Assembly: GCF_013618635.1 (NCBI RefSeq)
Contig: NZ_JABLSJ010000014.1
Span: 27,050 to 91,049 of the forward strand
Source: Thalassobacillus sp. CUG 92003
GTDB taxonomy: Bacteria > Bacillota > Bacilli > Bacillales > Halobacillaceae
Length of the DNA: 64,000 nucleotides
Direction of reading: 5' to 3'
Shown: positions 27,573 through 35,595 of the stretch, piece after piece
Position numbering within the stretch: the first letter of the stretch is position 1
Layout of the letters: each line of letters begins with the position of its first letter
Notes under the pieces: generated by a model
Told to the model about the DNA's origin: nothing
Databases searched by the model: none
Seen by the model: only the letters and a program-made list of their open reading frames with translations
Translations under genes and position numbers: made by a program

Positions 27573-27942
27573 ATATCAGGCTTCGGGTCTTATATCAGTC
27601 TAAAATCGAAAATATCGGTCCACCAGCCGAGATATCGGTCAACCCGCCATCGATATCGGTCAGATCTCTTCATATATCGGTCCAGCGCCAGCCATATCGG
27701 TCGTCACGCCTTATATCGGTCTAAAATCGAAAATTTCGGTCCACGAGCAGATATATCGGTCAACCCGCCATCGATATCGGTCGTCTGCTCCCATATATCG
27801 GTCCAGCGGGAGACATATCGCTCGCCGCTCCTTATATCAGTCTAAAATTCCAAATATCGGTCCACGAGCCGATATATCGGTCAGATCTCCCCATATATCA
27901 GTCCAGCTCAGCACATATCAGTCGTTACGCCATATATTGTTT
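27573..27942. repeat. Hierarchical tandem array of ATATCGGTC motifs
   Basis: Seventeen copies of ATATCGGTC or close variants (ATATCAGTC, ATTTCGGTC, ATATCGCTC) start at 27592, 27612, 27632, 27653, 27674, 27694, 27713, 27733, 27753, 27774, 27795, 27815, 27834, 27854, 27874, 27895 and 27915, with degenerate copies at both ends. Spacing is 19-21 bp. The spacing pattern and spacer words (TAAAATCGAAA, AACCCGCCATCG, CAGCGCCAGCC) recur every 121 bp, so the array is about three copies of a six-motif unit, the third lacking one motif. No gene is encoded; the open frame across it is periodic and artefactual. Confidence 0.9.
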
Positions 27943-27958
27943 TAAAAATCAGTCACAA

Positions 27959-27987
27959 TTGAACCCGTACAATAAATATGATATATT
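27959..27987 (+). promoter_or_regulatory. Promoter of yrrT-luxS-mccAB
   Basis: TTGAAC (27959-27964) and TATATT (27982-27987) with a 17-bp spacer, immediately after the repeat array. Confidence 0.6.
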
Positions 27988-27994
27988 AACATCA

Positions 27995-28021
27995 TAATCC
28001 CTAGTTAACTGATAGGGATTA
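27995..28021 (+). promoter_or_regulatory. CymR-like operator 2
   Basis: TAATCCCTA (27995-28003) and TAGGGATTA (28013-28021) form a perfect inverted repeat spaced by 9 bp, starting 7 bp after the -10 box. In B. subtilis the yrrT operon is a known CymR target. Confidence 0.72.
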
Positions 28022-28044
28022 TATACAATAAGGGGTTGAATGTT

Positions 28045-28686
28045 ATGGGCGTAGAGTTCGTTGATTTATTTGACCAATGGGCAAGTTCATATGATAATAC
28101 AGTTAACGGGGGAGACCCGGAATATAAAGAAGTGTTCAAGCACTATGAAGATATGTTGGGTGAGTTAGCTGATATCTCCGTTTCTCCAGTATTGGAGTTT
28201 GGAGTCGGTACAGCTAATTTGACTCGAAAAATGGTCAGACAAGGCAAAGTGGTCATTGGAATTGAGCCTTCGTTGGAGATGCGCAAGATTGCAAAAATCA
28301 AATGTCCGGAGGCTGCCATCTATGAAGGGGATTTCATTGAATATCCTTCGCTTCAGGTGCCGGTCCGTTCAGTTGTGAGTTCTTTTGCGTTTCATCATTT
28401 GACTCACGAAGAGAAAGTGCAGGCCATTCGGGATTATGAGGCTTTGCTGGAGCCGGGCGGCGGGATTATCATGATTGATACGGTTTTTCAGGATAAGGAC
28501 CATCGTCGGCAGTTGATTGAAGCAGCTGAACAAGACGGGTTCTTGAATTTAGCGCAAGATTTAAAGGAAGAACACTATGCGTATATGGATGAATTAAAGC
28601 AAGCGTTTAAGGCGGTGAACATGGACGTGACGTTCACCCAAAAGAACAAGTATGCCTGGTTGATCCAGGCTAAAAAAGGAGCGTAA
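28045..28686 (+). CDS. yrrT: SAM-dependent methyltransferase YrrT
   Basis: This 213-residue class I methyltransferase has motif [12 protein letters not shown], an acidic strand-2 end (GIEPSLEM) and the [11 protein letters not shown] block typical of YrrT. It is the first gene of a methionine-to-cysteine operon; the methyl acceptor is not known. ATG 28045 has AGGGG 9 bp upstream. Stop and luxS start are 4 bp apart. Confidence 0.88.
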   Translation: MGVEFVDLFDQWASSYDNTVNGGDPEYKEVFKHYEDMLGELADISVSPVLEFGVGTANLTRKMVRQGKVVIGIEPSLEMRKIAKIKCPEAAIYEGDFIEYPSLQVPVRSVVSSFAFHHLTHEEKVQAIRDYEALLEPGGGIIMIDTVFQDKDHRRQLIEAAEQDGFLNLAQDLKEEHYAYMDELKQAFKAVNMDVTFTQKNKYAWLIQAKKGA

Positions 28687-28690
28687 TCGT

Positions 28691-29149
28691 ATGCCAAAAA
28701 TGAATGTGGAAAGTTTCAATCTCGATCACACCAAAGTGAAAGCCCCTTACGTACGTTTAGTGGGTGTAACAGAAGGTGAAAAAGGCGATAAAATTTATAA
28801 ATATGATATCAGAGTGAAGCAGCCGAACAAGGAACACATGAACATGCCAGCTTTGCATTCCCTTGAGCATTTAATGGCCGAGAACAGTCGGAATCATCAC
28901 GACAAAGTTGTTGATATCGGGCCGATGGGGTGTCAAACAGGTTTTTATTTGGCTGTACTGAACGATGATAATTATGAAAATATCCTTGAGGTCATTGAAT
29001 TGACGCTGAAAGATGTATTAGAAGCTGATGAAGTGCCGGCATGCAACGAAGTTCAGTGTGGTTTTGCTGCAAGCCATAGTCTTGAAGGTGCGCAGGAGCT
29101 TGCCCGCGAAATGCTGGATAAACGTAGCGAATGGACTGAAGTTTTTTAA
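28691..29149 (+). CDS. luxS: S-ribosylhomocysteine lyase
   Basis: This metalloenzyme splits S-ribosylhomocysteine into homocysteine and 4,5-dihydroxy-2,3-pentanedione, the AI-2 precursor. The metal ligands are H56 and H60 in HSLEH plus C123 in VQCGFAASH; the catalytic Cys is C81 in GCQTGFY and E59 is the conserved Glu. Length (152) is normal. It occupies the place that mtnN has in the B. subtilis yrrT operon. Homocysteine released here can feed mccA directly downstream. Confidence 0.96.
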   Translation: MPKMNVESFNLDHTKVKAPYVRLVGVTEGEKGDKIYKYDIRVKQPNKEHMNMPALHSLEHLMAENSRNHHDKVVDIGPMGCQTGFYLAVLNDDNYENILEVIELTLKDVLEADEVPACNEVQCGFAASHSLEGAQELAREMLDKRSEWTEVF

Positions 29150-29170
29150 AACGTGGACGGTGGCGATGAG

Positions 29171-30088
29171 ATGAATTATAAACGGAGTGTTCAAGAATTA
29201 ATTGGTAATACGCCGCTCATTGAATTAACTCATATCAAAATCCCCAATCAAGTTCGAATTTTTGCTAAGTTGGAATTCATGAACCCAGGCGGAAGTATTA
29301 AAGACCGTCTGGGTTTAAAACTGTTAGATGATGCGATTGCACGCAAACAGCTTAAGCCTGGCGGAACCATTATCGAACCGACAGCAGGTAATACAGGGAT
29401 TGGGGTAGCTTTGGCAGCTATCGGCAGAGGATTCAAGGTTAAATTTGTCACACCGCAAAAATTCAGCCAGGAGAAACAAATGTTGATGCGAGCGCTGGGG
29501 GCGGAAGTGATCAATACCCCTACTTCTCAAGGAATGAAGGGGGCAATCGCGAAAGCCAATGAGTTATCGAAGACGATACCCGGGTCTTTCAGTCCTCAGC
29601 AGTTCGGTAATCCCGCAAACCCCGAAGCCTACTATGAGACGCTGGGACCGGAGCTTTTTCATGATATCGATGGCCAAATGGATATGTTTGTAGCGGGTGC
29701 TGGTACAGGCGGGACATTCATGGGGGTTGCGCGCTACTTAAAAGAGCAAAATGAGCGAATCAAGACGGTGATTGTTGAGCCGGATGGGTCCATTCTTAAC
29801 GGGGGAGAGCCGGGTCCTCATGATACGGAAGGCATCGGAATGGAATTTTTACCTGATTATATGGATGAAAGCTATTTTGATGCCATTCATACGGTATCAG
29901 ATGAGGATGCCTTTGATTGGATGCGTAAGCTCGCTTTAGAAGAGGGACTTTTGGTAGCAAGTTCGTCAGGTGCCGTAATGGCAGCTTGTATAAAAGAAGC
30001 GGCTCAAGCAAAACCGGGAAGCCGCATCGTAACAATTTTTCCAGATAGCAGTGAGCGTTATTTAAGTCAAGGGATATATGAGGAGTGA
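29171..30088 (+). CDS. mccA: Cystathionine beta-synthase (O-acetylserine-dependent), MccA
   Basis: This PLP enzyme of the cysteine synthase fold condenses homocysteine with O-acetylserine to cystathionine (reverse transsulfuration). The PLP Lys lies in GGSIKDRLG, the substrate loop in TAGNTGIG, and the phosphate loop in GAGTGGTFMG. The length is about 305 residues with no CBS domain, as for MccA. ATG 29171 is used; GTG 29153 lacks a ribosome binding site. Confidence 0.92.
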   Translation: MNYKRSVQELIGNTPLIELTHIKIPNQVRIFAKLEFMNPGGSIKDRLGLKLLDDAIARKQLKPGGTIIEPTAGNTGIGVALAAIGRGFKVKFVTPQKFSQEKQMLMRALGAEVINTPTSQGMKGAIAKANELSKTIPGSFSPQQFGNPANPEAYYETLGPELFHDIDGQMDMFVAGAGTGGTFMGVARYLKEQNERIKTVIVEPDGSILNGGEPGPHDTEGIGMEFLPDYMDESYFDAIHTVSDEDAFDWMRKLALEEGLLVASSSGAVMAACIKEAAQAKPGSRIVTIFPDSSERYLSQGIYEE

Positions 30089-30093
30089 AACAT

Positions 30094-31230
30094 ATGAGAC
30101 AAAAAACAAAACTCATTCATGGTGGCATCACTGGGGATGAAAAAACAGGTGCAGTCTCTGTGCCGATTTACCAGGTGAGTACTTACAAACAACAAGGTGT
30201 CGGGGAGCATAGCGGGTATGAATATTCCCGCACAGGCAATCCGACGCGGTTTGCATTGGAAGAATTAATCAAAGATCTTGAAGGCGGGTATGCTGGATTT
30301 GCTTTCGGATCAGGGATGGCTGCCATTACTGCAGTGCTGATGACGTTTAAGCAAGGTGATCATATTGTGTTTACGGATGACGTTTATGGCGGAACGTACC
30401 GTCTTGTTTCCCAGGTCATCACCCGTTTCGGTTTGGAGGCGAGCTTTGTTGACACGAGCGACATCGCTAATGTGGAAGCGGCCCTCCAGGATAACACGCA
30501 AGCGATTTTTGCAGAAACACCGACGAATCCATTGCTTAAAATTACGGATCTTGCTAAAGTATCTGCTCTTGCCAAACAACATGATTTAACGTTTATTGTT
30601 GATAACACGTTCGCTACGCCATACTGGCAAAATCCGATTGAACAAGGCGCTGATATCGTCTTGCATAGCGCAACGAAGTATTTGGGAGGACACAGCGATG
30701 TCGTTGCCGGCCTAGTGGTCGTCAATTCTCAGAAATGGGCAGAGGACGTCCATTTTGTGTTGAACTCTTCGGGCGGCATACTGGGTCCGCATGACTCATG
30801 GTTGCTGATGCGCGGCATTAAAACGCTTGGGGTCAGAATGGAAGAAATCGAATCCAATACGAAAGCGTTCGTTGAATTTCTTGCGGATCTGCCTGAAGTT
30901 GAGAAAATTTACTACCCTGGTCTGGAATCGCATAAAGGGCATGATGTTCATAATAAGCAGGCGAGTGGATATGCAGGCATGGTATCATTCGATATCGGAA
31001 GTGGTGAAAAAGCAGGTAAATTACTGAGTCACACGCGTTATTTCACTTTAGCCGAAAGCTTAGGTGCGGTGGAAAGCTTGATTTCCGTCCCTGCCAAAAT
31101 GACGCATGCTTCTATTCCGGCTGACCGCCGCCGTGAACTGGGCATTTCTGATGGCTTAGTCCGTGTTTCGATCGGTCTTGAAGATATAGAAGATTTAAAA
31201 GAAGACTTTTTACAGGCATTACGTCAATAA
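30094..31230 (+). CDS. mccB: Cystathionine gamma-lyase, MccB
   Basis: This Cys/Met-metabolism PLP enzyme splits cystathionine into cysteine, 2-oxobutyrate and ammonia. The PLP Lys is in HSATKYLGGHSD; the YxR motif is in YEYSRTGNPTR; the glycine-rich FGSGMAAI is also present. It has 378 residues. ATG 30094 has GAGGAG upstream. With mccA it completes the homocysteine to cysteine route. Cystathionine gamma-synthase is the main alternative from sequence, but the operon favours the lyase. Confidence 0.92.
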   Translation: MRQKTKLIHGGITGDEKTGAVSVPIYQVSTYKQQGVGEHSGYEYSRTGNPTRFALEELIKDLEGGYAGFAFGSGMAAITAVLMTFKQGDHIVFTDDVYGGTYRLVSQVITRFGLEASFVDTSDIANVEAALQDNTQAIFAETPTNPLLKITDLAKVSALAKQHDLTFIVDNTFATPYWQNPIEQGADIVLHSATKYLGGHSDVVAGLVVVNSQKWAEDVHFVLNSSGGILGPHDSWLLMRGIKTLGVRMEEIESNTKAFVEFLADLPEVEKIYYPGLESHKGHDVHNKQASGYAGMVSFDIGSGEKAGKLLSHTRYFTLAESLGAVESLISVPAKMTHASIPADRRRELGISDGLVRVSIGLEDIEDLKEDFLQALRQ

Positions 31231-31265
31231 CAATGGTCGGATATGAATAAAAACAGATATTTAGT

Positions 31266-31304
31266 GAGCATCAAATTGCAACGCGATTTGGTGCTCTTTT
31301 TTTT
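31266..31304 (+). terminator. Rho-independent terminator of the yrrT operon
   Basis: GAGCATCAAAT pairs with ATTTGGTGCTC (one G-U type mispair), followed by eight T residues. Confidence 0.85.
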
Positions 31305-31426
31305 GCAATTAAATCTAATCCTTTTTCTTTAACTACCATGTGCAGCAGAGTTTTTTTGTTTCAAAAACAAGGTTGAAAACTTTACGATGCGTACACACTA
31401 AAGTTGAAAGGAGTGCATACTATCAA

Positions 31427-32086
31427 ATGGATTATAAACCGTTCCAAGACCAATTAAACCAACGCAAACGAGAAATAATGGACACTTTAGATGCAAACAA
31501 ACGAGGGTTTGCAAGTGATCGAGTGTCCGGTGAACTTTCGCAATATGATAACCACCCGGCAGATTCTGGAACTGAATTATTCGAACGAGAAAAAGATCTA
31601 GCCTTATCAGCTCACTTAAAAGAGGAGCTTGCTGATATTGACTATGCCTTAAATCAAATTGAGCAAGGAACTTACGGTGTGTGTGAAGTCACGGGTCAAA
31701 AGATCCCGATGGAAAGATTGGAAGCATTGCCGACAGCTCGGACGATTAAAGAAGCATCACCTCATCAATCGCTCGCAAAAGACAGACCGGTTGAAGAGGA
31801 CGTTATGGAGGAATCAGACACAGGATTTCATCGTCATGGTCGTGGTTATGATGAACAGGACACCTACCAGCAAGTGGCATCCTTCAATGATACGAGTATG
31901 ACGTACGAAGGGGCTTCCCTGGAGGGGGACGAAAACCAGGAGGGTTTTGTGGAAGCGTATGAATCTTTTGCTTCGACAGGTATCGAAGGCTACACAGGTG
32001 ATGATGATGTGAAGTTGCTGCGTAATAGGGGCTACAAAGAATACATGGATGAGCAGGAAGACATAGAGGAAAATAAAGATGAATAA
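31427..32086 (+). CDS. yteA: DksA/TraR-type protein, YteA family
   Basis: This 219-residue protein has a coiled-coil N-terminus (residues about 1-80), a degenerate zinc-finger region YGVCEVTGQKIPMERLEALPTA (only one of the DksA cysteines is kept, as in YteA), and an acidic C-terminal region. YteA proteins are linked to sporulation or stress and may contact RNA polymerase. ATG 31427 has AAAGGAG 13 bp upstream, a long spacing; the frame extends to 31340 without a better site. Confidence 0.85.
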   Translation: MDYKPFQDQLNQRKREIMDTLDANKRGFASDRVSGELSQYDNHPADSGTELFEREKDLALSAHLKEELADIDYALNQIEQGTYGVCEVTGQKIPMERLEALPTARTIKEASPHQSLAKDRPVEEDVMEESDTGFHRHGRGYDEQDTYQQVASFNDTSMTYEGASLEGDENQEGFVEAYESFASTGIEGYTGDDDVKLLRNRGYKEYMDEQEDIEENKDE

Positions 32087-32089
32087 AGG

Positions 32090-32134
32090 AATGGCTGCCT
32101 GACAGGAATCCCCTCGTCAGGCAGCCATTTTAAT
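32090..32134. terminator. Bidirectional terminator
   Basis: AATGGCTGCCTGAC pairs with GTCAGGCAGCCATT between the convergent yteA and homocysteine methyltransferase genes. T-rich sequence follows on the plus strand. Confidence 0.75.
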
Positions 32135-33183
32135 TATGCCTGTGTTTTGTAGCTCGTGTTGTGCGATTGCAATGTCTTGTCGCTGCCAAACAAGAAATGC
32201 TTTTCCATATCCGGGGAGTACTTCGAATTGATCGCTTCACGTCCTACGGTTTCGGCAACTTCACGTAACATGCTTGGCGAGGCGCCGCAGCATAGCCCGA
32301 AATAGTTCACGCCGACATCATAAGCTTGTTTCGCCCATTCCGCTAATTCGTAACGATTGCAGTAGAGGGGGTCCAATGACGTTGGAAAAGTCGTTTCCGT
32401 TGGCAGACTACATGAACAGCCACCATCAGGCAGATTGAAGAAAGTGGGATGATCTTCTGTTGTGCGATAAGGGATCGGCAAGGCACCTACGTAACCGTCA
32501 ACCGTATCTCTGATTTTTTCGATGTACGGTTGCATCGTCGCCGGCCCACGGAAACAGTTCATCCCTACGACTAATGCGCCTTCTTCTTTTAAGAGGCGAC
32601 AGGCTTCTTCAACTGTGTAGCCGTCTCGTAAAATGTTTTCGCCCATCAGGCCAAAGGTGATTACGGCCGGCAGTCCTTGTTTGGTGATCTCTTCGAGCGC
32701 GATCTTCGCTTCTTCGTAATAATAAAATGTTTCACCATTGACGAAATCGACACCTTCTTCTTTACACCAGCCGATCATTTCAGCAAACATGTTGCGCACG
32801 TCAGTTTTGGATTGGGGATCGTCGGGATTAAACAAATTTGTATTAGAAATGTTCCCGGCAACCAACGCTTCTTCGTCAGGGTTTTCTTGAGCGACTTCTT
32901 TTGCCAGTCGAATGGCTTGTCTGTTTAAAGGTTCTAACATCTCTTCTTTACCGATGATTCTCATCTTTTCCCGATGAGCATTGTACGTAAAGGCGAGTAC
33001 GACATCGGAGCCGGCAAGCATATAATCACGGTAAGTTTGTTTGAGAGCCTGGGGATTCTCCAAAGCGACTTCTGGCACAAAAGATCCTGCCTGCAAATAG
33101 CCGCGTCTCTCGAGCTCGAATAAGTACCCCTCTCCACATACAACTGGTCCATCTTGTAGGCGTTCTTCTAAACTGCGTTTCAT
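32134..33183 (-). CDS. Homocysteine S-methyltransferase, betaine-homocysteine methyltransferase-like
   Basis: The 349-residue zinc-dependent enzyme transfers a methyl group to homocysteine to form methionine. Zinc ligands fit VGMNC and the FGLCCGASP pair, in the pattern of BHMT/homocysteine methyltransferases; the fold is a TIM barrel. The methyl donor may be glycine betaine or S-methylmethionine and cannot be told apart here. ATG 33183 has AGGAG close upstream. The frame continues 65 codons upstream, but that stretch is the SAM riboswitch. Expression should fall when SAM is high. Confidence 0.87.
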   Translation of the reverse strand: MKRSLEERLQDGPVVCGEGYLFELERRGYLQAGSFVPEVALENPQALKQTYRDYMLAGSDVVLAFTYNAHREKMRIIGKEEMLEPLNRQAIRLAKEVAQENPDEEALVAGNISNTNLFNPDDPQSKTDVRNMFAEMIGWCKEEGVDFVNGETFYYYEEAKIALEEITKQGLPAVITFGLMGENILRDGYTVEEACRLLKEEGALVVGMNCFRGPATMQPYIEKIRDTVDGYVGALPIPYRTTEDHPTFFNLPDGGCSCSLPTETTFPTSLDPLYCNRYELAEWAKQAYDVGVNYFGLCCGASPSMLREVAETVGREAINSKYSPDMEKHFLFGSDKTLQSHNTSYKTQA

Positions 33184-33213
33184 AACTCCTGCCACGTCCT
33201 TTCCTCGTTGAAT

Positions 33214-33251
33214 AAAAAAACGCCCTCTTCTCATATAAGAAGAGGGCGTTT
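33214..33251 (-). terminator. SAM riboswitch expression platform (terminator)
   Basis: On the minus strand AAACGCCCTCTTCT pairs with AGAAGAGGGCGTTT, followed by a T run. It sits between aptamer and gene. Confidence 0.9.
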
Positions 33252-33266
33252 GGTGACATAATCCTC

Positions 33267-33374
33267 CTCTTATCTGCCAGATCACAATCTGTAGGATGTA
33301 GCACCTTTTCAAATAGCATTTGAAAGGTTGCCGGGCATCAAAGGGCCTAGTCCCTCCGCCACTCTGGATAAGAG
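33267..33374 (-). ncRNA. SAM-I riboswitch (S-box) aptamer
   Basis: The P1 arms are CTCTTATC and GATAAGAG. Conserved S-box segments in order on the minus strand are CCAGAGTGGCGGAGGGA, GCCC, GATGCCCGGCAACC, GGTGCTACATCC and CAG...CTGGCAGATAAGAG. It controls the methionine-forming gene downstream through the terminator at 33214. Confidence 0.96.
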
Positions 33375-33476
33375 TCAATCATTTAATTTTTAATGGCTTG
33401 ATTAGAAATTATAGAGAGTTACCGTGTATTTGTCAAACTATTTTCTGATGATTTTGACTTTGCCGGCAATTTCTGT

Positions 33477-33836
33477 TTAGTAGCCTACTTCTACGGATGC
33501 GTTCACGATATACATTTTGTCATTCACATCGTCTTGATCTTGCATCTTGATTCCGCTAGTCGTCGCCATTCCGCCATCCATCACTTCAACGTTGACGGTT
33601 CCATAGGGGATGACGGCTTCAATTTCTTTCTCTTTAAGTGACTCTAAATAGGCTGGAATTGCCAGTTTTACGTTCACCTTCATATTATCTAACGACCGTT
33701 CGGGCAGGCTTTTTTCTATTCCGGGCATTGAATTAGTGTGAATGGCGTTCTTGACAGCTCGTACTGACGCTTTTGTAATGTTCTGACCATGAAGGTCTGT
33801 TCCCATTCCGGTTTGTATAAAAATAATTTGATCCAT
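33477..33836 (-). CDS. Lin0512 family protein
   Basis: This 119-residue conserved protein has the typical opening IFIQTGMGTDLHGQNITKA and a C-terminal YIVNASVEVGY. The family is widespread in Bacillales with no assigned function; the fold may be a small alpha/beta domain related to cyclic amidohydrolase ring-opening enzymes. AAGGAGGG precedes the ATG. It stands alone, divergent from the ABC operon. Confidence 0.8.
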   Translation of the reverse strand: MDQIIFIQTGMGTDLHGQNITKASVRAVKNAIHTNSMPGIEKSLPERSLDNMKVNVKLAIPAYLESLKEKEIEAVIPYGTVNVEVMDGGMATTSGIKMQDQDDVNDKMYIVNASVEVGY

Positions 33837-33961
33837 ACTAGCCCTCCTTGATTCTTATTGATATATAATACTGTTCCATGTTAAAAAGCAACTTAAACAC
33901 CCAATTCGTTAATATCGCAATATGGATATTCCATCCTGATAAGATATGGAATGGAAAAGAA

Positions 33962-33991
33962 TTGACACGAAAGTCTGTCCGCTTGTATACT
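33962..33991 (+). promoter_or_regulatory. Promoter of the ssu-type ABC operon
   Basis: TTGACA (33962-33967) and TATACT (33986-33991) with an 18-bp spacer. Confidence 0.65.
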
Positions 33992-34000
33992 TTATGAATA

Positions 34001-34027
34001 AATAACCCACTAATCCTATAGGAATTA
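34001..34027 (+). promoter_or_regulatory. CymR-like operator 3
   Basis: A 27-bp site beginning AATAACCC and ending ATAGGAATTA starts 9 bp after the -10 box. The right half agrees with operators 1 and 2; the left half is weaker. Confidence 0.5.
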
Positions 34028-34049
34028 TAAAAGAGATGAGGGATTACGT

Positions 34050-34838
34050 TTGTTTCTACAAATCGAAGCTGTTTCCAAATCATTTGCAGGAGATTCAGGA
34101 ACCGATTATCCTGTGTTTTCTGACCTTGATTTAGCTATATCAGAAAATCAATTTGTTGCATTGCTGGGTCCATCAGGCTGTGGAAAATCCACGTTACTCT
34201 CTATGGTAGCTGGACTTGAATCGATTTCTAAGGGGCGCATTGCACTAGAAGGCAATGCTATCGAAGCCCCTGACACAGACCGTGGAATGGTCTTTCAAGA
34301 AGGTGCCATTTTTCCGTGGTTGAGTGTTAAAGAGAATGTCATGTTCCCTTTAAAGGGGACCATGTCTAAAGAGCAGGCTTCTCAAGTAGCGGATCGCCAT
34401 TTGAAAATGGTTCATTTAAGCCGATTTAAGACGAATTTCCCTCATGAGTTATCAGGAGGCATGCAGCAGCGTGTTGCCATTGCTCGTGCTCTAGCGATGG
34501 ATCCGAAAGTGTTGCTGATGGATGAGCCCTTTGGAGCGTTAGATGAGCAAACACGCCATATCCTTCATGAAGAATTAATGAAAATATGGGAGGAAACAAA
34601 AAAAACAATCGTGTTCGTCACGCACAGCATCCAAGAGGCCATCAAATTGTCAGATCGAGTCGTGGTTATGGGAACGCGTCCTGGCCGGATTATTGCTGAC
34701 TTTGATATCGATATCCCCCGGCCGAGACAAAGAAGTGATGAAAGAGTCATTGAAATTGAAGAACGGATTATGAGTCTTTTGGAAGTTGAAATTCAAAAAG
34801 TGCTGGAGGAAGAACTGGATTATGATACTGCTTATTAA
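34050..34838 (+). CDS. Sulfonate/nitrate-type ABC transporter ATP-binding protein
   Basis: The SsuB/TauB-like ATPase of 262 residues has Walker [11 protein letters not shown]-loop [11 protein letters not shown], signature LSGGMQQR and Walker [13 protein letters not shown], with the switch His in VTHSI. It starts at TTG with GATGAGGGA upstream. It overlaps the permease gene by 17 bp. Sulfonate or another organosulfur compound is the likely cargo, given the CymR-like site; nitrate or a pyrimidine cannot be excluded. Confidence 0.87.
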   Translation: MFLQIEAVSKSFAGDSGTDYPVFSDLDLAISENQFVALLGPSGCGKSTLLSMVAGLESISKGRIALEGNAIEAPDTDRGMVFQEGAIFPWLSVKENVMFPLKGTMSKEQASQVADRHLKMVHLSRFKTNFPHELSGGMQQRVAIARALAMDPKVLLMDEPFGALDEQTRHILHEELMKIWEETKKTIVFVTHSIQEAIKLSDRVVVMGTRPGRIIADFDIDIPRPRQRSDERVIEIEERIMSLLEVEIQKVLEEELDYDTAY

Positions 34839-35577
34839 ACGCTTATTATTTATCGTTGTAGTCGTAGGCATTTGGCAGTTAGTCTATTCCAGTGGTGTTT
34901 TTCCTGATGTCGCTTTTCCGTCTCCATCGCAGGTTGTTGAAGCGCTGTATACAGGTTTTGCAGATGGAGAGTTTGTTCATGCACTGCTTGCCAGTTTCAA
35001 ACACTTAATTATCGGCCTTACGTTGGCGATATTGATTGGAACATTGTTGGGCGTTTTATTAGGGAAATCAAAGCAAGCTAATGATATAGCGGGCATGTAC
35101 TTAGTCTCGTTACAGAGTATCCCCAGTATTGTGTGGGTACCGCTCGCTATATTGATATTCGGTTTTAATGAATTGTCTGTCATCTTCGTTGTCATTTTAG
35201 GGGGCACATTTGTGATGGCTCTGAATGTCAGGACCGCGATTCACAGCGTGCCTCCTACATTTATAAGAGCGGCCCGTACAATGGGGGCTCACGGCATGAA
35301 TTTATTTTTTAAGGTGGAAGTACCTGCGAGTCTGCCGTATTTTGTCAGTGGCTTGCGGCTTGCCTGGGCGTTCAGCTGGCGTGCCTTGATGGCTGGCGAA
35401 CTCTTGAGTAATGGGCCGGGACTCGGCTATTCGCTTCGATATGCGATGGATTACGCACTAATGGAAACGGTCATTGGCATCATTATCATCATCGGGGTTA
35501 TTGGCTCCGTTGTTGACCAATTAGTATTTTCAAAAATAGAGAAACACGTGATGAAACGCTGGGGACTTACTAAATAA
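34822..35577 (+). CDS. Sulfonate/nitrate-type ABC transporter permease
   Basis: This 251-residue SsuC/TauC-like permease has about six membrane segments and the EAA-type loop RAARTMGAHGMNLFFKVEVPASLPYF. ATG 34822 has GGAGGAAG upstream within the ATPase gene and overlaps its end. It pairs with the ATPase and the lipoprotein encoded on either side. Confidence 0.88.
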   Translation: MILLIKRLLFIVVVVGIWQLVYSSGVFPDVAFPSPSQVVEALYTGFADGEFVHALLASFKHLIIGLTLAILIGTLLGVLLGKSKQANDIAGMYLVSLQSIPSIVWVPLAILIFGFNELSVIFVVILGGTFVMALNVRTAIHSVPPTFIRAARTMGAHGMNLFFKVEVPASLPYFVSGLRLAWAFSWRALMAGELLSNGPGLGYSLRYAMDYALMETVIGIIIIIGVIGSVVDQLVFSKIEKHVMKRWGLTK

Positions 35578-35595
35578 TAGGGAGGAGCATTATAC

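Noticed and set aside
27498..27845. 115-codon open frame with repeated Arg-Ser-Ile-like words
   Set aside because: It is a translation of the ATATCGGTC array; its periodicity comes from the DNA repeat, and the TTG start has no ribosome binding site.
27573..27942. Reading the array as a CRISPR
   Set aside because: Motifs are 9 bp, spacers 10-12 bp and repeated every 121 bp, and no cas gene is near.
30085..30093. Earlier ATG for mccB overlapping the mccA stop
   Set aside because: ATG 30094 is better spaced from GAGGAG and matches family N-termini.
33184..33378. N-terminal extension of the homocysteine methyltransferase frame
   Set aside because: The stretch is the SAM-I riboswitch and its terminator; ATG 33183 has its own ribosome binding site.
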